A stretch of DNA of 64,000 nt, taken from the NCBI RefSeq assembly GCF_027943255.1, contig NC_072896.1, forward strand, positions 43,364,501-43,428,500, in the 5' to 3' direction. Origin of the DNA: Anastrepha obliqua. Taxonomy: Eukaryota; Arthropoda; Insecta; Diptera; Tephritidae. The notes beneath the pieces are model-generated. The model was not told the DNA's origin. It did no database searches and saw nothing but the letters and a program-made list of their open reading frames with translations. Below, one piece after another: positions 1-9,309 of this stretch. The number at the start of each line of letters is the position of its first letter. The first letter of the stretch is position 1. The position numbers and the translations under genes were made by a program.

Positions 1-98
1 TTGTGGAGAGCCGTTAAGGACAAATGCTATGCGAGCCATCCAGAGACGATTGATGCTAAAATGACAATGTTCAATATTCAAAATAAAAAAAAGGCTTG
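1..98 (+). pseudogene. mariner-family transposase, C-terminal fragment
   Basis: Frame 1 from the first base reads LWRAVKDKCYASHPETIDA and then runs into a stop near base 100. Insect mariner transposases carry this stretch (W-G/R-xVKDKxY-x-xxPETIDAL) just after the third catalytic Asp. The window edge cuts the rest of the gene away upstream, and the usual C-terminal tail (NW-x-DR...GGHL) is absent, so it is a double truncation. It cannot encode an active enzyme. Confidence 0.6.
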
Positions 99-179
99 AA
101 AAAATATTGATTCGTTTTTTTTTATAGCCGATTCAAAAAGCAAATTTTACATATCCCACCCTAGAACCGGAATGAAATC

Positions 180-375
180 TTTAGAAGTTCTCCAATATGA
201 GAGGTTAGAATGTCTCTCGGGGTTAGAGTTTTAGAGTTTTCTTAGATTCGCAAAAGACGCAGACGTATTACAAGAAGCCTACTACAAGGAAACGTAAGGG
301 TCAAGCTCCATCTGGTACCACTAAGGACCAATAGGTCTATATGATGGCTTTCAGCCAGCCAGGTCAACCTAACTT
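180..375 (+). mobile_element. LINE 3' end fragment (I/R1-like)
   Basis: The segment reads as a short C-terminal peptide (RFAKDADVLQEAYYKET, stop) followed by an untranslated tail with the phrase GGTCAACCTAACTTAACCTA. A similar end (SIWHR or SSIWYH peptide, then a CCAGTTCAATCTTACCTGACCTA-like tail) closes the LINE RNase H fragment at 58770-59640, so both look like 3' ends of one LINE lineage. No RT or RNase H remains here. The assignment rests on that internal comparison only. Confidence 0.4.
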
Positions 376-399
376 AACCTATTTATGTATCATATATTC

Positions 400-478
400 G
401 GTCGCCGTAGCCCAATGGGTTGGTGCGTTACTATCATTAGGGAGTGCGTAGGTTCGAATCTCCGTGCATGAAACAATA
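400..478 (+). repeat. SINE tRNA-like head (fragment)
   Basis: It carries an A-box match (TAGCCCAATGG, near 409) and a B-box match (GGTTCGAATCT, near 450), the internal RNA polymerase III promoter of a tRNA-derived SINE. The same head opens the fuller SINE at 39117. The SINE body and TA-rich tail are missing here. It is not a tRNA gene: no paired acceptor stem or cloverleaf could be drawn. Confidence 0.6.
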
Positions 479-689
479 CGCGTTTACTTAACAGTTATAC
501 TATACACGATCTAAGTGGAGACTTAGCGTTTATACTAAATGATTTCTTTGCTTAAATGCAGCTCAAACCAAGGCACTGGCTATATCGCACGAGTCTCTTG
601 ACCTGGATGATGCAGAGATCAGGCTCGGATTCAAAATAAACTCACTTTTAACTTGCAATAATTTCTGACACAATAAAAAAGGAGTTAAA

Positions 690-930
690 ACAAAAAGAAA
701 AAGACAGACTACAAGGCTCCCAGATGAAAAAACAGCTTAAGAAACAAACTAACTAAAAAAATTAAAGAACTAGTGAAACATGAAAAAGACAAAAAACTAA
801 ACAATTACCTTAAAAATATTGACGCAACAGAATCTACAAACCATTCACAGTGGAAGACGACAAAAAGGATGGTCGGATTCACAATACACCTCTTACCAAT
901 AAGTACCCCAAACGGACAATGGGCCCCAAG
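690..930 (+). pseudogene. Jockey-like LINE ORF2 linker fragment
   Basis: The reading frame from 773 gives LNNYLKNIDATESTNHSQWK followed by TTKRMVG, a stretch typical of the region between the endonuclease and reverse transcriptase domains of Jockey-clade ORF2 proteins. A basic stretch (KRKRQTTRLPDEKTA) lies upstream in another frame, so at least one frameshift is present. Neither an endonuclease nor an RT motif is preserved. The fragment ends where the mariner at 905-1150 begins. Confidence 0.5.
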
Positions 931-1150
931 GATGCCTCTATTTCGCGATGTATAATATCATTGATGCACAGCATCGATTCTTTCTGGCACAACAATCCAT
1001 TTGGATGGCCTTCACGAAATTCATCCTTCAAAGATCGACGACCATGTTGGAACTCGTTATACTAGCGCTTCACAGAGGCTAGATGTGGTGCTTCAACGTC
1101 AAAGGTTGCAGTAAGTTGTTCAATGCACTCCTGTATCAATTATCTACATT
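905..1150 (-). pseudogene. mariner transposase N-terminal fragment
   Basis: On the minus strand it reads CIEQLTATFDVEA, then SVKR-stop-YNEFQHGRR and SLKDEFREGHPNG. This is the N-terminal helix-turn-helix region of a common insect mariner (EQLTATFDVEALQ...VKRWYNEFQRGRRSLKDEFREG). A stop replaces the Trp of KRWYNEF and a frameshift follows. The same family appears, longer, at 36235-37165. Nothing of the catalytic domain is left. Confidence 0.65.
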
Positions 1151-1271
1151 GAAAATCGGAAAAAATGTTCACGAGTTAATACCATCTTTTGGGCGAGATG
1201 AATTTTTCAATTCACTGAAAAAGAAACAAATAAAGTTCGTGAGTGAAGAGGTCAATGGGCTTGAAAGTTAA

Positions 1272-1715
1272 GTCGATCTACGTATGTAGATTTAAATTTT
1301 TTTAGCTGGATCTATTATAAATCACTCACAATCTCGTTTCAATCGTTAATTGCCATACATTTTTTGCAACATCTTCAAGAAGGCGCACTTGATCATTACT
1401 AGATTATAGATTTTCACCTAGCCATAAATTACCTTTAGTATTGTGATTAAGGATATATCATTGATTTATACTTTCATATATTCTTTGAATTAAATTTTCT
1501 GTGTCCTCAACATTCTAACAAAGAGCAGGCCAAATTTCTGTGAGGTGATTATTACTCACCTCTACGTACATAGATGTATTTGCTTTGTTACATGTACTTA
1601 TATGCAGGAGAATTTTACAGTACTCCAAATTACTTTACTCTCCTGTCTTACTTATTCCATTTTGAATTAAGTTTGTCTACATACTTATATGTCTCTGATT
1701 ATGTCTATGATTAGG
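1272..1715. other. non-coding, no feature seen
   Basis: AT-rich sequence with only short ORFs and none recognisable. No TIRs, long repeats or coding matches were seen. Confidence 0.4.
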
Positions 1716-1719
1716 CATT

Positions 1720-1905
1720 CATTTTGTCTGTTTGTGCGTGACTACCGTTCGTTGCCCGGCTGTGGGCATGAAATATCAGAAAATAGCGATCGCTCAAAAG
1801 TAAGCAATGGCAAACTCGTGAGTGTGTGTGTGTCAGTGAAAAAGATTCTCATAAAAACCATGCCAATTATGCCGTTCGGAAGTGGCATAAATCTGCAATA
1901 GCTTT
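1720..1905 (+). repeat. degenerate SINE copy
   Basis: It contains GTGCGTGACTACCGTTCG, GCAATGGCAAACTCGTGAGTG and TGCCGTTCGGAAGTGGCATAA in the same order and spacing as the SINE at 39117-39442 (GTGCGTGACTACCATTCGG, GCAATGGCAAACCTCCGAGTG, CGTTCGGAGTCGGCTTGAA). Divergence is much higher than among the other copies and the 3' tail is lost. It may be an old insertion or a sister subfamily. Confidence 0.45.
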
Positions 1906-2087
1906 CATTTGAATTCGCAATAAATTGGATAAGAGGCTTAACTATACATCGAACAAAGGATATTCGCGTCAATTATATATAACAGGCATATAAAAAATTA
2001 ATATTTGTAACTATTGTAGAAGAGTTGCCGGCGAAAAAATACCCGAAATATATTGTATATAAATTTTTAGTACATTTTTACCCGATG

Positions 2088-3062
2088 TATGCAAAATGAC
2101 GTTGCTCAATACCAGCAGCACCGTCAGAATGGGAAGGATTTCTCCAAGCCGTTTAACACCAAAGGAGATTTCAGAAGGCTGACTCGCTGTCGTATGACTT
2201 CGATATCCTGATGCTGGAAAAGATCGTGCGAGCCACAGAACTTAATCGCTCAGGCACATTTTTTTATAAGGGCGTACAATTGTTGGCGTATGCCGGTGAT
2301 ATTATCGGCCTTAACAACCGCGCTGTTAGTTCTGCCTTCTTCAAACTGGATAAAGAGGCAAAGCGAATGGACCTGGTGGGGAACGAGGATAAAACGGAGT
2401 ACCTCCTGTCATCAAACAAACAGTCGGCGCACTTGAGTATCGGCACCCATGATTTCGAGGTTTTAAAATACTTCGTTTATTAGGAGCCAGCATTAACACC
2501 AATAACAATGTCATCTTTGAAATCCAACGTAGAAACTCTTTTGCCAACAAATGTTACTTTGGACTGTGTAGGCAATTGAGTAGTAAAGTCCTCTCTTGAT
2601 GAACAAAACTAACACTCTACAAGACTCTCATCATGCCCGTCCTAACATATGGCGCAGAAGCTTGGACGATGTCAGCATCCGATGAGGCGTCGCTTGAAGG
2701 GATTGAGAGAAAGATTCTGCGGACGATTTTTATACCTTTACAAGTTAGCAATGCGAATATCGCAGGCGGTGGAACGATGCGCTGTAGGAGCCTTACGACG
2801 ACATAAACATAGCGCAGCGAATAAAAATCCAGTGGCTAAATGAATATCCGAATGGATATGAATATTCCAGCTCTGAAAACAGTACTACCTGGTAGTAGAA
2901 GAGGAAGAGGAAGGCCTCCTCTGCTTTGGAAGATCAGGTGGAGAAGGACTTGGCTTTACTTAGTGTGTCCGAGTACGAGAAAGAAACGACTGGCGCGCTT
3001 TGTTAAACTCGACCAAAATCGCGTGCGTGTTTATCGCGCCAATCAAAAAGAAGAAGAAGATG
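2088..3062 (+). mobile_element. RTE-like LINE copy A, 3' part
   Basis: Translations in shifting frames match an RT palm and thumb and the usual C-terminus: LLAYAGDIIGLNNRAVSSAF (YADD changed to YAGD), NEDKTEYLLSSNKQ, then MPVLTYGAEAWTM, ERKILR, GNANI(A)GGG and a closing VKLDQNRV region. The element is 5'-truncated near 2088 and ends with GCGCCAAT followed by an AAG-rich tail at 3033-3062. The loss of the catalytic YADD and several frameshifts make it dead. It belongs to the same family as copies at 17262, 26965, 29345, 34003 and 60334. Confidence 0.8.
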
Positions 3063-3189
3063 TCCGGATGCATATTCTTTTGCCAAAGCTAATTTATGTT
3101 TTAAAAAATTTGGCAACAGCGCAACGTTGCCAAAAAGTTTGACCTACGTTGTTTCGGAAAACACAGCTCTGAAATTATTAGGTTCGGGA

Positions 3190-3465
3190 ATGAGTTGGTA
3201 GCGGCTTCTGCCGAAGACTTTAAACAAAAAACAATAATTATTTCAATAAGTTAATCAATTATATATTCGCCGTTGCTGTTCCAAACTTCTTCCCACTTCG
3301 CGACCAATTTGTTGATGCAGTTTCACCAAAAATCGCCTGGGCTGGTGTCAAAGAAATTGTTGAGCCAGTTTTAAGGACCTCTTCGTTATCGAAGGTAACG
3401 CATTTTATATGGTTTGACAAGGAGCGGAAAATATGGTAATCGGTCGATGCAAGGTCCGGAGAATA
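3190..3465 (-). pseudogene. mariner transposase, C-terminal half (split gene)
   Basis: The minus strand reads HPPYSPDLASTDYHIFRSLS directly outside the LINE, and further on WEEVWNSNGEYIID and a stop near 3250. This is the end of a mariner DDE domain, with the third catalytic Asp in STDYH present. The 5' half of the same gene lies at 6403-7140, across the LINE. One frameshift separates the two motifs. The 3' terminal repeat was not resolved. Confidence 0.75.
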
Positions 3466-3478
3466 TGGTGGATGCTAA
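3466..3478. repeat. target-site duplication, left copy
   Basis: TGGTGGATGCTAA here is repeated exactly at 6390-6402. The pair brackets the LINE and encodes the HPP of the interrupted mariner. Confidence 0.85.
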
Positions 3479-6389
3479 TAATAATAATTTATCCTAGTAG
3501 GTGGTCCAATGACCGACACTGCGACCTAAAAGATCTTTTGTGTCAAGCTACCTAATTTAATATGGATGATCCTTCTGATCATCCGCGAAAGTTACCTGAC
3601 CACTACATCAGGTTCTAGTTTGCCTAGTTGTTCTCTGCCTTTGGAAAGGAGTTGGTTGAAAGCCATGTTCTTCCAACAATTTTTCTCCTATACGTATAAA
3701 CCTTAGTATATCTGTAATAGGAGCTTTCTTTATTTCTTCCGGATCCAGTTGATCACGGTGGAAAATTTGCATTCTGGTTCTAGCCAGTGCAACGCACTCG
3801 CACAATAAGTGCTCCGTTGTTTCATCATCCTCAAAACAGAGTCTACACTCAGTGTCCCTGAGAAGTTGAATTCTGTTAAGATGATAGTTTAGATAGTAGT
3901 GGCCCGTAAGAAAGCCTACTATTTTCCTGATATCTACTTTCCGTAGGTTAATCAGTTCCTTTTTGTAGGTAAAAGGTCTAACCAACCTCTTGGCTTGACG
4001 AAGTTTCAGATTATCTTCCCAGTAAGCTATTCTGAGAGTATGTTCCCACTGGTCTACCCTAGATTTAGCTTCCGCCCAGTTGATACCACAATATGGTTCT
4101 GGTCTTATAAGGTCTGATGTCGATCCAGCCCTTGCCAGTTCATCAGCAATTTCGTTACCCTCGATTCCAGAGTGACCTGGAACCCAGCAAAGTACAACCG
4201 TATTTTTTGTACTTAATTTTTGAAGATTGTTTACACATTCTTCCACTAGTCTCGACTCCAAAGAATGAGACATTAGTGCTTTCAGTGCCGCTTGGCTGTC
4301 CGAATATATAGTTATGTGGGCCTCTTTGATACCCCTTTTTAGATTTGTCAGTGCACAGATCGAAATCGCTTGGATTTCGGCCTGGAAGACACTGGGCCAT
4401 TTGCCCATGGGTTCTGAAATTTTTGTGTTGGGTCCAAAGATCCCGGCACCGACTCCAGTATTTGTTTTTGAACCATCAGTGAACCATTTCAGACTTTTTG
4501 GGTTAACCCAAGGTCCTCCAATTTCCCATTCATCACGGTCTGAGATAATTATCTCATAATTTCTATTGAAGACCCGTTTCGGAATCATGTAGTCTGTTAC
4601 TGAACAGCTAATATCCCTATCCGGTATTTTTCTTAGAATACTCATATGACCAAAGTCACTGTATTCCTTATTTGACAAGATTTGCATTTTTAGTGCATTT
4701 CTAGCTGCACATTTCCATATGAATATATGCAGTGGGGATAATCCTACTATCGCTTCAATTGCAGTTGTGGGACAACTTCGCATGGCACCTGTTATAGACA
4801 AACAGGCCTGCCTTTGAAGACTTGCCAGTAATTTCTTGGCTGTTTCTTGTGTGGTTTTGGGCCACCAAACAAGGGACGCATAGGTAATGATTGGTCGAAT
4901 CATCATTGTATACATCCAATGAATCATTTTGGAGTCAATACCCCATGTTCTCCCCAGGAGACTGCGACATGCCCACATGGCTCTGGTGGCTTTATCTATC
5001 ACCGCTTTAAGGTGAGAGTTCCAATTTAATCTTTTATCCAGAACAACTCCTAAATATTTGACCTCATTGGAATAGTTTATATTTGTTCCTTCGACAGTAA
5101 TTGAACCAAGGTCCAACTTATATCTGTTTGTGAAAGGTACAATAATAGTCTTGCTGGGATTTATAGAAAGTCCTTCTGCACGACACCAGTTTAGAATGAA
5201 ATTTAATGTTTGATTCATAATGCTGGATATTGTTCTGTCGAATTTGCCAGGAATAATCACTGCAATATCGTCAGCATAGCCAATTACCTCCAAGCCTAAC
5301 TCACTTAGTTTGACTAGGAGGTCGTCAATAACCAAGGACCATAATAAAGGTGACAAAACACCACCTTGGGGGCATCCTTTTAATGCTTTGACTGAGACTG
5401 ATACATCTCCTAGAGATGAGCTGATTTCTCTGCTTTCCAGCATTGCCTTTACCCACCCTATGGTCGGCTTGTCAATGTTTTTATTTTGTAATGCTCTATC
5501 AATCGAGCGATAATCTGTATTATCAAATGCACCCTCGATATCTAAAAATGCGCATAAGGCGATTTCCTTAGAATAATGAGCTTTATCTATCTTTGATACG
5601 AGAAAGTGAAGAGCTCCTTCTGTAGATTTCCCTTTATTATATGCGTATTGCGATTTATGCAAAGGTGTGTTCTTTTCTAGATTTTCTCTAATGTGAAGAT
5701 CCACCAATCTTTCCATTGTTTTTAGGAGAAACGAAGTTAAACTAATAGGTCTATATGACTTTGGAAGTTCACTGGATCTCTTGCCCGTTTTTGGAATAAA
5801 TATCACGTTGACCTTACGCCAAACGTTTGGTATGTATTCCATACTAAAGCTATTCCTAAAAATAGCAACAAGTGGTTTTATTAGTATTTCTATCCCTCGT
5901 AAGAGGAGGGCTGGAAAAATACCGTCTACCCCTGGTGCTTTAAATGATTGGAAGGACCCAACGGCCCACCGTACTTTGTTTGGGGTAAAGATACGTCCTG
6001 ACAGACTCCAGGATTTTTTGTTAGCCACGACCCCTTGGTCTGGTGTTAACTGATCATCCCTCACTGTCGATGACGTATCTATAGATCCCGGGAAGTGTAC
6101 TTGAAGCATATATTCCAAAGTATCTTTCCGATTTTTTGTATACGACCCATCTGGTCTTTTTAAAGTTGTAACACCGTTTGAGTGTTCCTTGCACAAAGCT
6201 TTATGGAGCCTGGCGCCCTCTGGCGCCTCGATAATACTTTCACAGTATCTTCTCCATGACTCGCGTTTAGACTTTCTCAATTCTTTGTTGTAATTTGTTA
6301 GAGCAACCCTGTAGTCGTCCCATACCTTTGTATGTTTACAACGATTGAAAAGTTGTCTTGTTTCTTTGGATGTTGTTCTTGTTGTTTCT
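3479..6389 (-). mobile_element. 5'-truncated I/LOA-like LINE with RT and RNase H
   Basis: This is a target-primed retrotransposon copy, 2911 bp, on the minus strand. It is bracketed by a perfect 13 bp target duplication (3466-3478 and 6390-6402) and ends 3' in an ATT/TAA-type tail (TAAATTATTATTA). A (TAA)n tail, a 10-14 bp duplication and an RNase H domain after the RT fit the I/LOA group. ORF1 and the endonuclease domain are missing because of 5' truncation at 6389. The host sequence is the mariner coding region, which reads HP|PYSPDL across the insertion, so this insertion is younger than the mariner. Confidence 0.85.
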
Positions 6390-6493
6390 TGGTGGATGCT
6401 AAAGGACCTCCCATTCATGCTCTTGGAGGGCGGCTTTATCGACTTGTGCAACATGGGGCCAGGCGTTGTCGTGAAGGAGGATGGTTTGACCAT
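3608..6493 (-). CDS. LINE ORF2 (reverse transcriptase + RNase H), 961 codons
   Basis: A single uninterrupted frame. The reverse transcriptase spans about residues 225-500, with SYRPISLTS (246-254), CAFLDIEGAFD (first Asp block, 314-324), CPQGGVLSPLLW (374-385), the catalytic GYADD at 405-409 and YLGVVLDKRLNW (480-491). The RNase H domain covers about 668-795: TDGSK (Asp673), QAE (Glu706), YSDSQAA (Asp732), WVPGHSG (His774) and EIADELA (Asp784). A Cys-His cluster (CRLC...H...CEC, 883-900) closes the protein. Residues 1-34 are not LINE: the ATG lies outside the insertion, in the interrupted mariner and target duplication (SIHQ, residues 32-35). The true protein would start upstream with an endonuclease that this copy lacks. 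All visible RT and RNase H catalytic residues are intact and there is no stop, so the copy is fairly young, but it cannot mobilise itself without an endonuclease and promoter. Confidence 0.85.
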   Translation of the reverse strand: MVKPSSFTTTPGPMLHKSIKPPSKSMNGRSFSIHQETTRTTSKETRQLFNRCKHTKVWDDYRVALTNYNKELRKSKRESWRRYCESIIEAPEGARLHKALCKEHSNGVTTLKRPDGSYTKNRKDTLEYMLQVHFPGSIDTSSTVRDDQLTPDQGVVANKKSWSLSGRIFTPNKVRWAVGSFQSFKAPGVDGIFPALLLRGIEILIKPLVAIFRNSFSMEYIPNVWRKVNVIFIPKTGKRSSELPKSYRPISLTSFLLKTMERLVDLHIRENLEKNTPLHKSQYAYNKGKSTEGALHFLVSKIDKAHYSKEIALCAFLDIEGAFDNTDYRSIDRALQNKNIDKPTIGWVKAMLESREISSSLGDVSVSVKALKGCPQGGVLSPLLWSLVIDDLLVKLSELGLEVIGYADDIAVIIPGKFDRTISSIMNQTLNFILNWCRAEGLSINPSKTIIVPFTNRYKLDLGSITVEGTNINYSNEVKYLGVVLDKRLNWNSHLKAVIDKATRAMWACRSLLGRTWGIDSKMIHWMYTMMIRPIITYASLVWWPKTTQETAKKLLASLQRQACLSITGAMRSCPTTAIEAIVGLSPLHIFIWKCAARNALKMQILSNKEYSDFGHMSILRKIPDRDISCSVTDYMIPKRVFNRNYEIIISDRDEWEIGGPWVNPKSLKWFTDGSKTNTGVGAGIFGPNTKISEPMGKWPSVFQAEIQAISICALTNLKRGIKEAHITIYSDSQAALKALMSHSLESRLVEECVNNLQKLSTKNTVVLCWVPGHSGIEGNEIADELARAGSTSDLIRPEPYCGINWAEAKSRVDQWEHTLRIAYWEDNLKLRQAKRLVRPFTYKKELINLRKVDIRKIVGFLTGHYYLNYHLNRIQLLRDTECRLCFEDDETTEHLLCECVALARTRMQIFHRDQLDPEEIKKAPITDILRFIRIGEKLLEEHGFQPTPFQRQRTTRQTRT
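6390..6402. repeat. target-site duplication, right copy
   Basis: TGGTGGATGCTAA, identical to 3466-3478; it marks the 5' truncation point of the LINE. Confidence 0.85.
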
Positions 6494-7140
6494 CTCGATC
6501 AGGTCTTTTCAGTCGAATAGCCTCATTCACGCAGTGTAGCTGGACAATGTAGAGCTTTTTGTAGACTTGGCACTCTTTTCGAGCATTTCTCAGTTCGCCA
6601 TGCCCTCCCAGTCCCACCAAACACATATCATGATTTTCTTTGGATGAAGATCCGGTTTGACTCTTGGATTTGGCGTATCTCCTGGAGGAACCCACTCCTT
6701 TATTTTCTTCATATGGATGTAGAGGTATTTCTCACCTCCTGTTACAATTCGGTCCAAAAGGCGCGGTTTATGACCGCGTGTTGCTCGATGACGGGCGAGA
6801 TGATGAGAAGCACTTCGAAGACTTTGTTTTTTTCGTTGATCTTATGAGGCATCTAGGCTCCCAATTTTAGGTAAATTCCATTGAATGAAGGGGATTGAAA
6901 ATCGTTTTCACGACTGGTTTGGTGACCGTTCTTCTTCAAAAGTGATTTGAGACGTTCTTCATCGAATTCAGAAGGTCTTCCGCTGTTCCTCTGTGGGACG
7001 TGTCATCGACGTCAAAGTCGCCATTTTTGAACTTTGCAAACCATTTCTGTGCTGAAGACTCGCCTGTGGAGCCTTCTCCATAAACGTCGCAAATGTCCCG
7101 GGCTGCTTCGGCAGCTTTTTGACCTCGATGGAAAGTAAAG
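6403..7140 (-). pseudogene. mariner transposase, N-terminal two-thirds (split gene)
   Basis: The minus strand starts near 7138 with FFTFHRGQKAAEAARD, then SSAQKWFAKFKNGDFDVDD, the N-terminal helix-turn-helix region of a mariner. Downstream, in other frames, it has KENHDMCLVGLGG (normally VMVCVWWDWRG), QTILLHDNAWPHVAQ with the second catalytic Asp, and LQEHEWEVL, where the LINE cuts in. At least three frameshifts and a deleted linker show it was long dead. It continues at 3190-3465. The 5' TIR beyond 7140 was not identified. Confidence 0.75.
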
Positions 7141-7144
7141 AAGG

Positions 7145-7885
7145 GCAGGTGCCTAAAATGTGGGTTCCATTTCTAGGCCTCAAAACTAATAAAAAATTGA
7201 ATAGCTCAAAAATACAATTAACATATGTAGTTTTGTAGAGCAGAAAGAGTTCGATCGATTGAATACTTACGCTTTGCCAAAAAGCTAACAAATCATTGTA
7301 AAATAAAAGAAAATATAAAAACGCTATGAATTTAATACCAACCCAATACTTTGTCCGTAAAAGTAATGCGAACTTTTGCTGCCTGAGCTCTTATGCTGTT
7401 TTGCTGACTTTATGTTGGTCTATTGATAGGAGCTCTTTCTATTGGGAATACGCGGTCTTTCACTGGGTAGAGTGGGAGCAGGATCTATGATGAGTGCTGA
7501 TGCTGTTGTGGGATTTGGTATCATTGGAAGAAAGGTGAAATTTGTGGTTATTTATATGTTTAGAGATGTCGTTGCGGTTTTGGTTATTACTTAACCACTG
7601 TTCTTTGGAGCGGTCTATACGCATTTACTTTAGCGCCTATTTCACTCCACTCGAGATCATATGAAACCCTATCTGCTCCAAATAAGTTTAGCATCTAAAT
7701 GTCCTATCGGCATTGTAAATTGCATACTGGTGGTTTTTTAATACTGAAATAATCTAATCTGACGAAGCGATACACAATCCATTTTCGCTTGAGCTTGACA
7801 TTTTCTTTCACTGTTTTATCGACTATTCGTCGTAGAAAATGTACGTCTCTTACGTCACATGGAAGACATGCGTTTTCATCTTGCT
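7145..7885. other. non-coding, no clear feature
   Basis: There are no recognisable genes. A short motif near 7350 (GTCCGTAAAAGTAATGCGAAC) resembles the terminal repeat of the mariner at 37928 but has no partner. Confidence 0.35.
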
Positions 7886-7889
7886 CTTA

Positions 7890-8170
7890 TTTGTGGAAGA
7901 GCAATCCACGAGTTCCCCCCCAAAACAAAACGATGACCTATTTCGCTTTCTTTGTCACGAGTTTTCTAGTCAAGTACAGCATCCAAGTGTTATCCATCCA
8001 CCTCATCGGATTTAGAACCATGTGACTTCTACCTGTTTGATTTGAGTTGAAATGTAGGTTCGTTGAAGCGAGGTAGAGAAAGGCAGAGTAAGACCTTCAG
8101 CACTATTGAAATCACAATGGAAGATTCGGCTGATTTTTGTATGACAGTTTGTAATAATCTTTATGTTATT
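7890..8170 (+). pseudogene. mariner transposase C-terminal remnant
   Basis: Two overlapping frames give FLVKYSIQVLSIH and SSDLEPCDFYLFDLS, which fit the mariner stretch FL-x-KYSI-x-VL-x-HPPYSPDLAPCDFYLFP around the third catalytic Asp. Several stops and a frameshift interrupt it. No TIR was found. The match is short, so the confidence is moderate. Confidence 0.45.
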
Positions 8171-8339
8171 TATTGTTAAAATTTCGCCATATTTCAGTAT
8201 AAATAGTCCACACATCACAAGAATTTCCATCAACCCATTGCGCTGGGTTAGGTAGTGCTGGCTGATCTGTTAAAAGATCTCACATAGACCTCTAGGGTCC
8301 ATTTTGTTACCAATGCTATATATTTAGAGTTAAATACAA

Positions 8340-9005
8340 CCTTTTACTCCAGGCTCGATGAAAACGATTGGAGAGCGCTCAGCTGGGACCCAAACCATTA
8401 CCTGTGGCGGGTGCTGTCTCCTGTTGACCAATCGATGACCCAAATTCTCGTATGAACGGACGGTCAAATAAACCCTACCGTTTTGGGAGTTTACGAATAG
8501 CTCAATTTAATCTTACCTTTTGGATCGTGAAAGGCTTGACTTTGAGATCATTTTTCAGTATGCGGCGGATGCTCCGGTCAGATATTTTCAGTTCTTTCGT
8601 CATTTGATTGGCACTTGGTCGGAGATTTCGCTCAAGTCGCTTCTTCACTGTTTGAACCATTTCACGTGACGTTGCAGTCTTTTGATGACCACCTCCATAA
8701 CGTTTCGCGATGCTACCATTATCATTGTAACGAGTAATGGTGCGATAAACAAAAACTTTATTCACTTTAAGGTGTTCGTGCTCCTGAACAATCGCTGGTT
8801 GTGATTTTCCAACGAAATATAATGCAATCACACTATTCCGTTTGAAATCCATTACTACTGATTTTCTTTTTTCGCGTTTACTTTCGGCAAAATGCTTTCG
8901 CGCGCTTGTAACAATACTCTGGACTGTGATTTAGTCAACTAACACACAGCTTGATGCCCGGCATGAGCGGTCTGAAGTTGGTTACACTTCGAGTGCCGGG
9001 CTCTG
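8340..9005 (-). mobile_element. Tc1/mariner (DD37E-like) element, deleted copy
   Basis: The 5' end on the minus strand is CAGAGCCCGGCACTCGAAGTG at 9005, next to TA at 9006-9007. It is the same terminus and leader as the complete element at 53739-55000. The frame at 8852-8502 encodes 116 residues: MDFKRNSVIALY, GKSQPAIVQEHEHLKVNK, the bipartite DNA-binding domain, then RPSANQMTKELKISDRSIRR. About 130 bp that include the first catalytic Asp block (FSDEK) are deleted near 8513. Downstream only the ENLGHRL...VFIEPG region remains and the copy stops near 8340. The 3' TIR is absent. Confidence 0.75.
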
Positions 9006-9097
9006 TATATTCAATAATGCTAGGATCTCATGAATACTGCGCCAACGCACCAGCCTAGCGAAGACTGCAACAGCGACAGCAACGCGATCTATTGTAC

Positions 9098-9300
9098 ATC
9101 CAATTTTATTTTGGAGTAATGTTTTCCTAAATAAATAAGAAGAGGTATTTTAGTGATGAAAATCTTTATTAAGCGCTCCATTGCTTGTCTGTTTGTATAC
9201 TGCAGCTGTCTAGTTCACAAATGTCAAATATAACTGACGTACGACATTATTTTCAAAAATCATAAATCTTCCGATAGGGTGATCCATTTTGCGGCACCTT
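9098..9300. repeat. MITE family with AAGGTG terminal repeat, copy 1
   Basis: Right terminus GGGTGATCCATTTTGCGGCAC then CTT (to 9300), the inverse of AAGGTGCCGCAAAATGGATCA. Internal landmarks TTGCTTGTCTGTTTG, GCAGCTGTC, CAAATGTCAAATAT and CATAAATCTTCC recur in order at 47670-47904. The left terminus is worn (CATCCAATTTTATTTT is recognisable). It has no coding capacity. Confidence 0.6.
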
Positions 9301-9309
9301 GTCGCTAAA

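Noticed and set aside
400..478. A possible tRNA gene
   Set aside because: It has A and B boxes but no cloverleaf, and the same sequence recurs as the head of SINE copies.
3608..6493. A retrovirus or LTR retrotransposon pol gene
   Set aside because: RNase H follows the RT, but there is no protease, integrase or LTR. The 5' truncation, TAA tail and target duplication show a LINE.
6399..6695. A 98-codon frame as an independent gene
   Set aside because: It is the middle of the split mariner transposase (LHDNAWPHVAQ...HEWEVL).
7340..7375. A second copy of the mariner TIR seen at 37928
   Set aside because: There is only one imperfect match (GTCCGTAAAAGTAATGCGAAC) with no partner end or coding sequence beside it.
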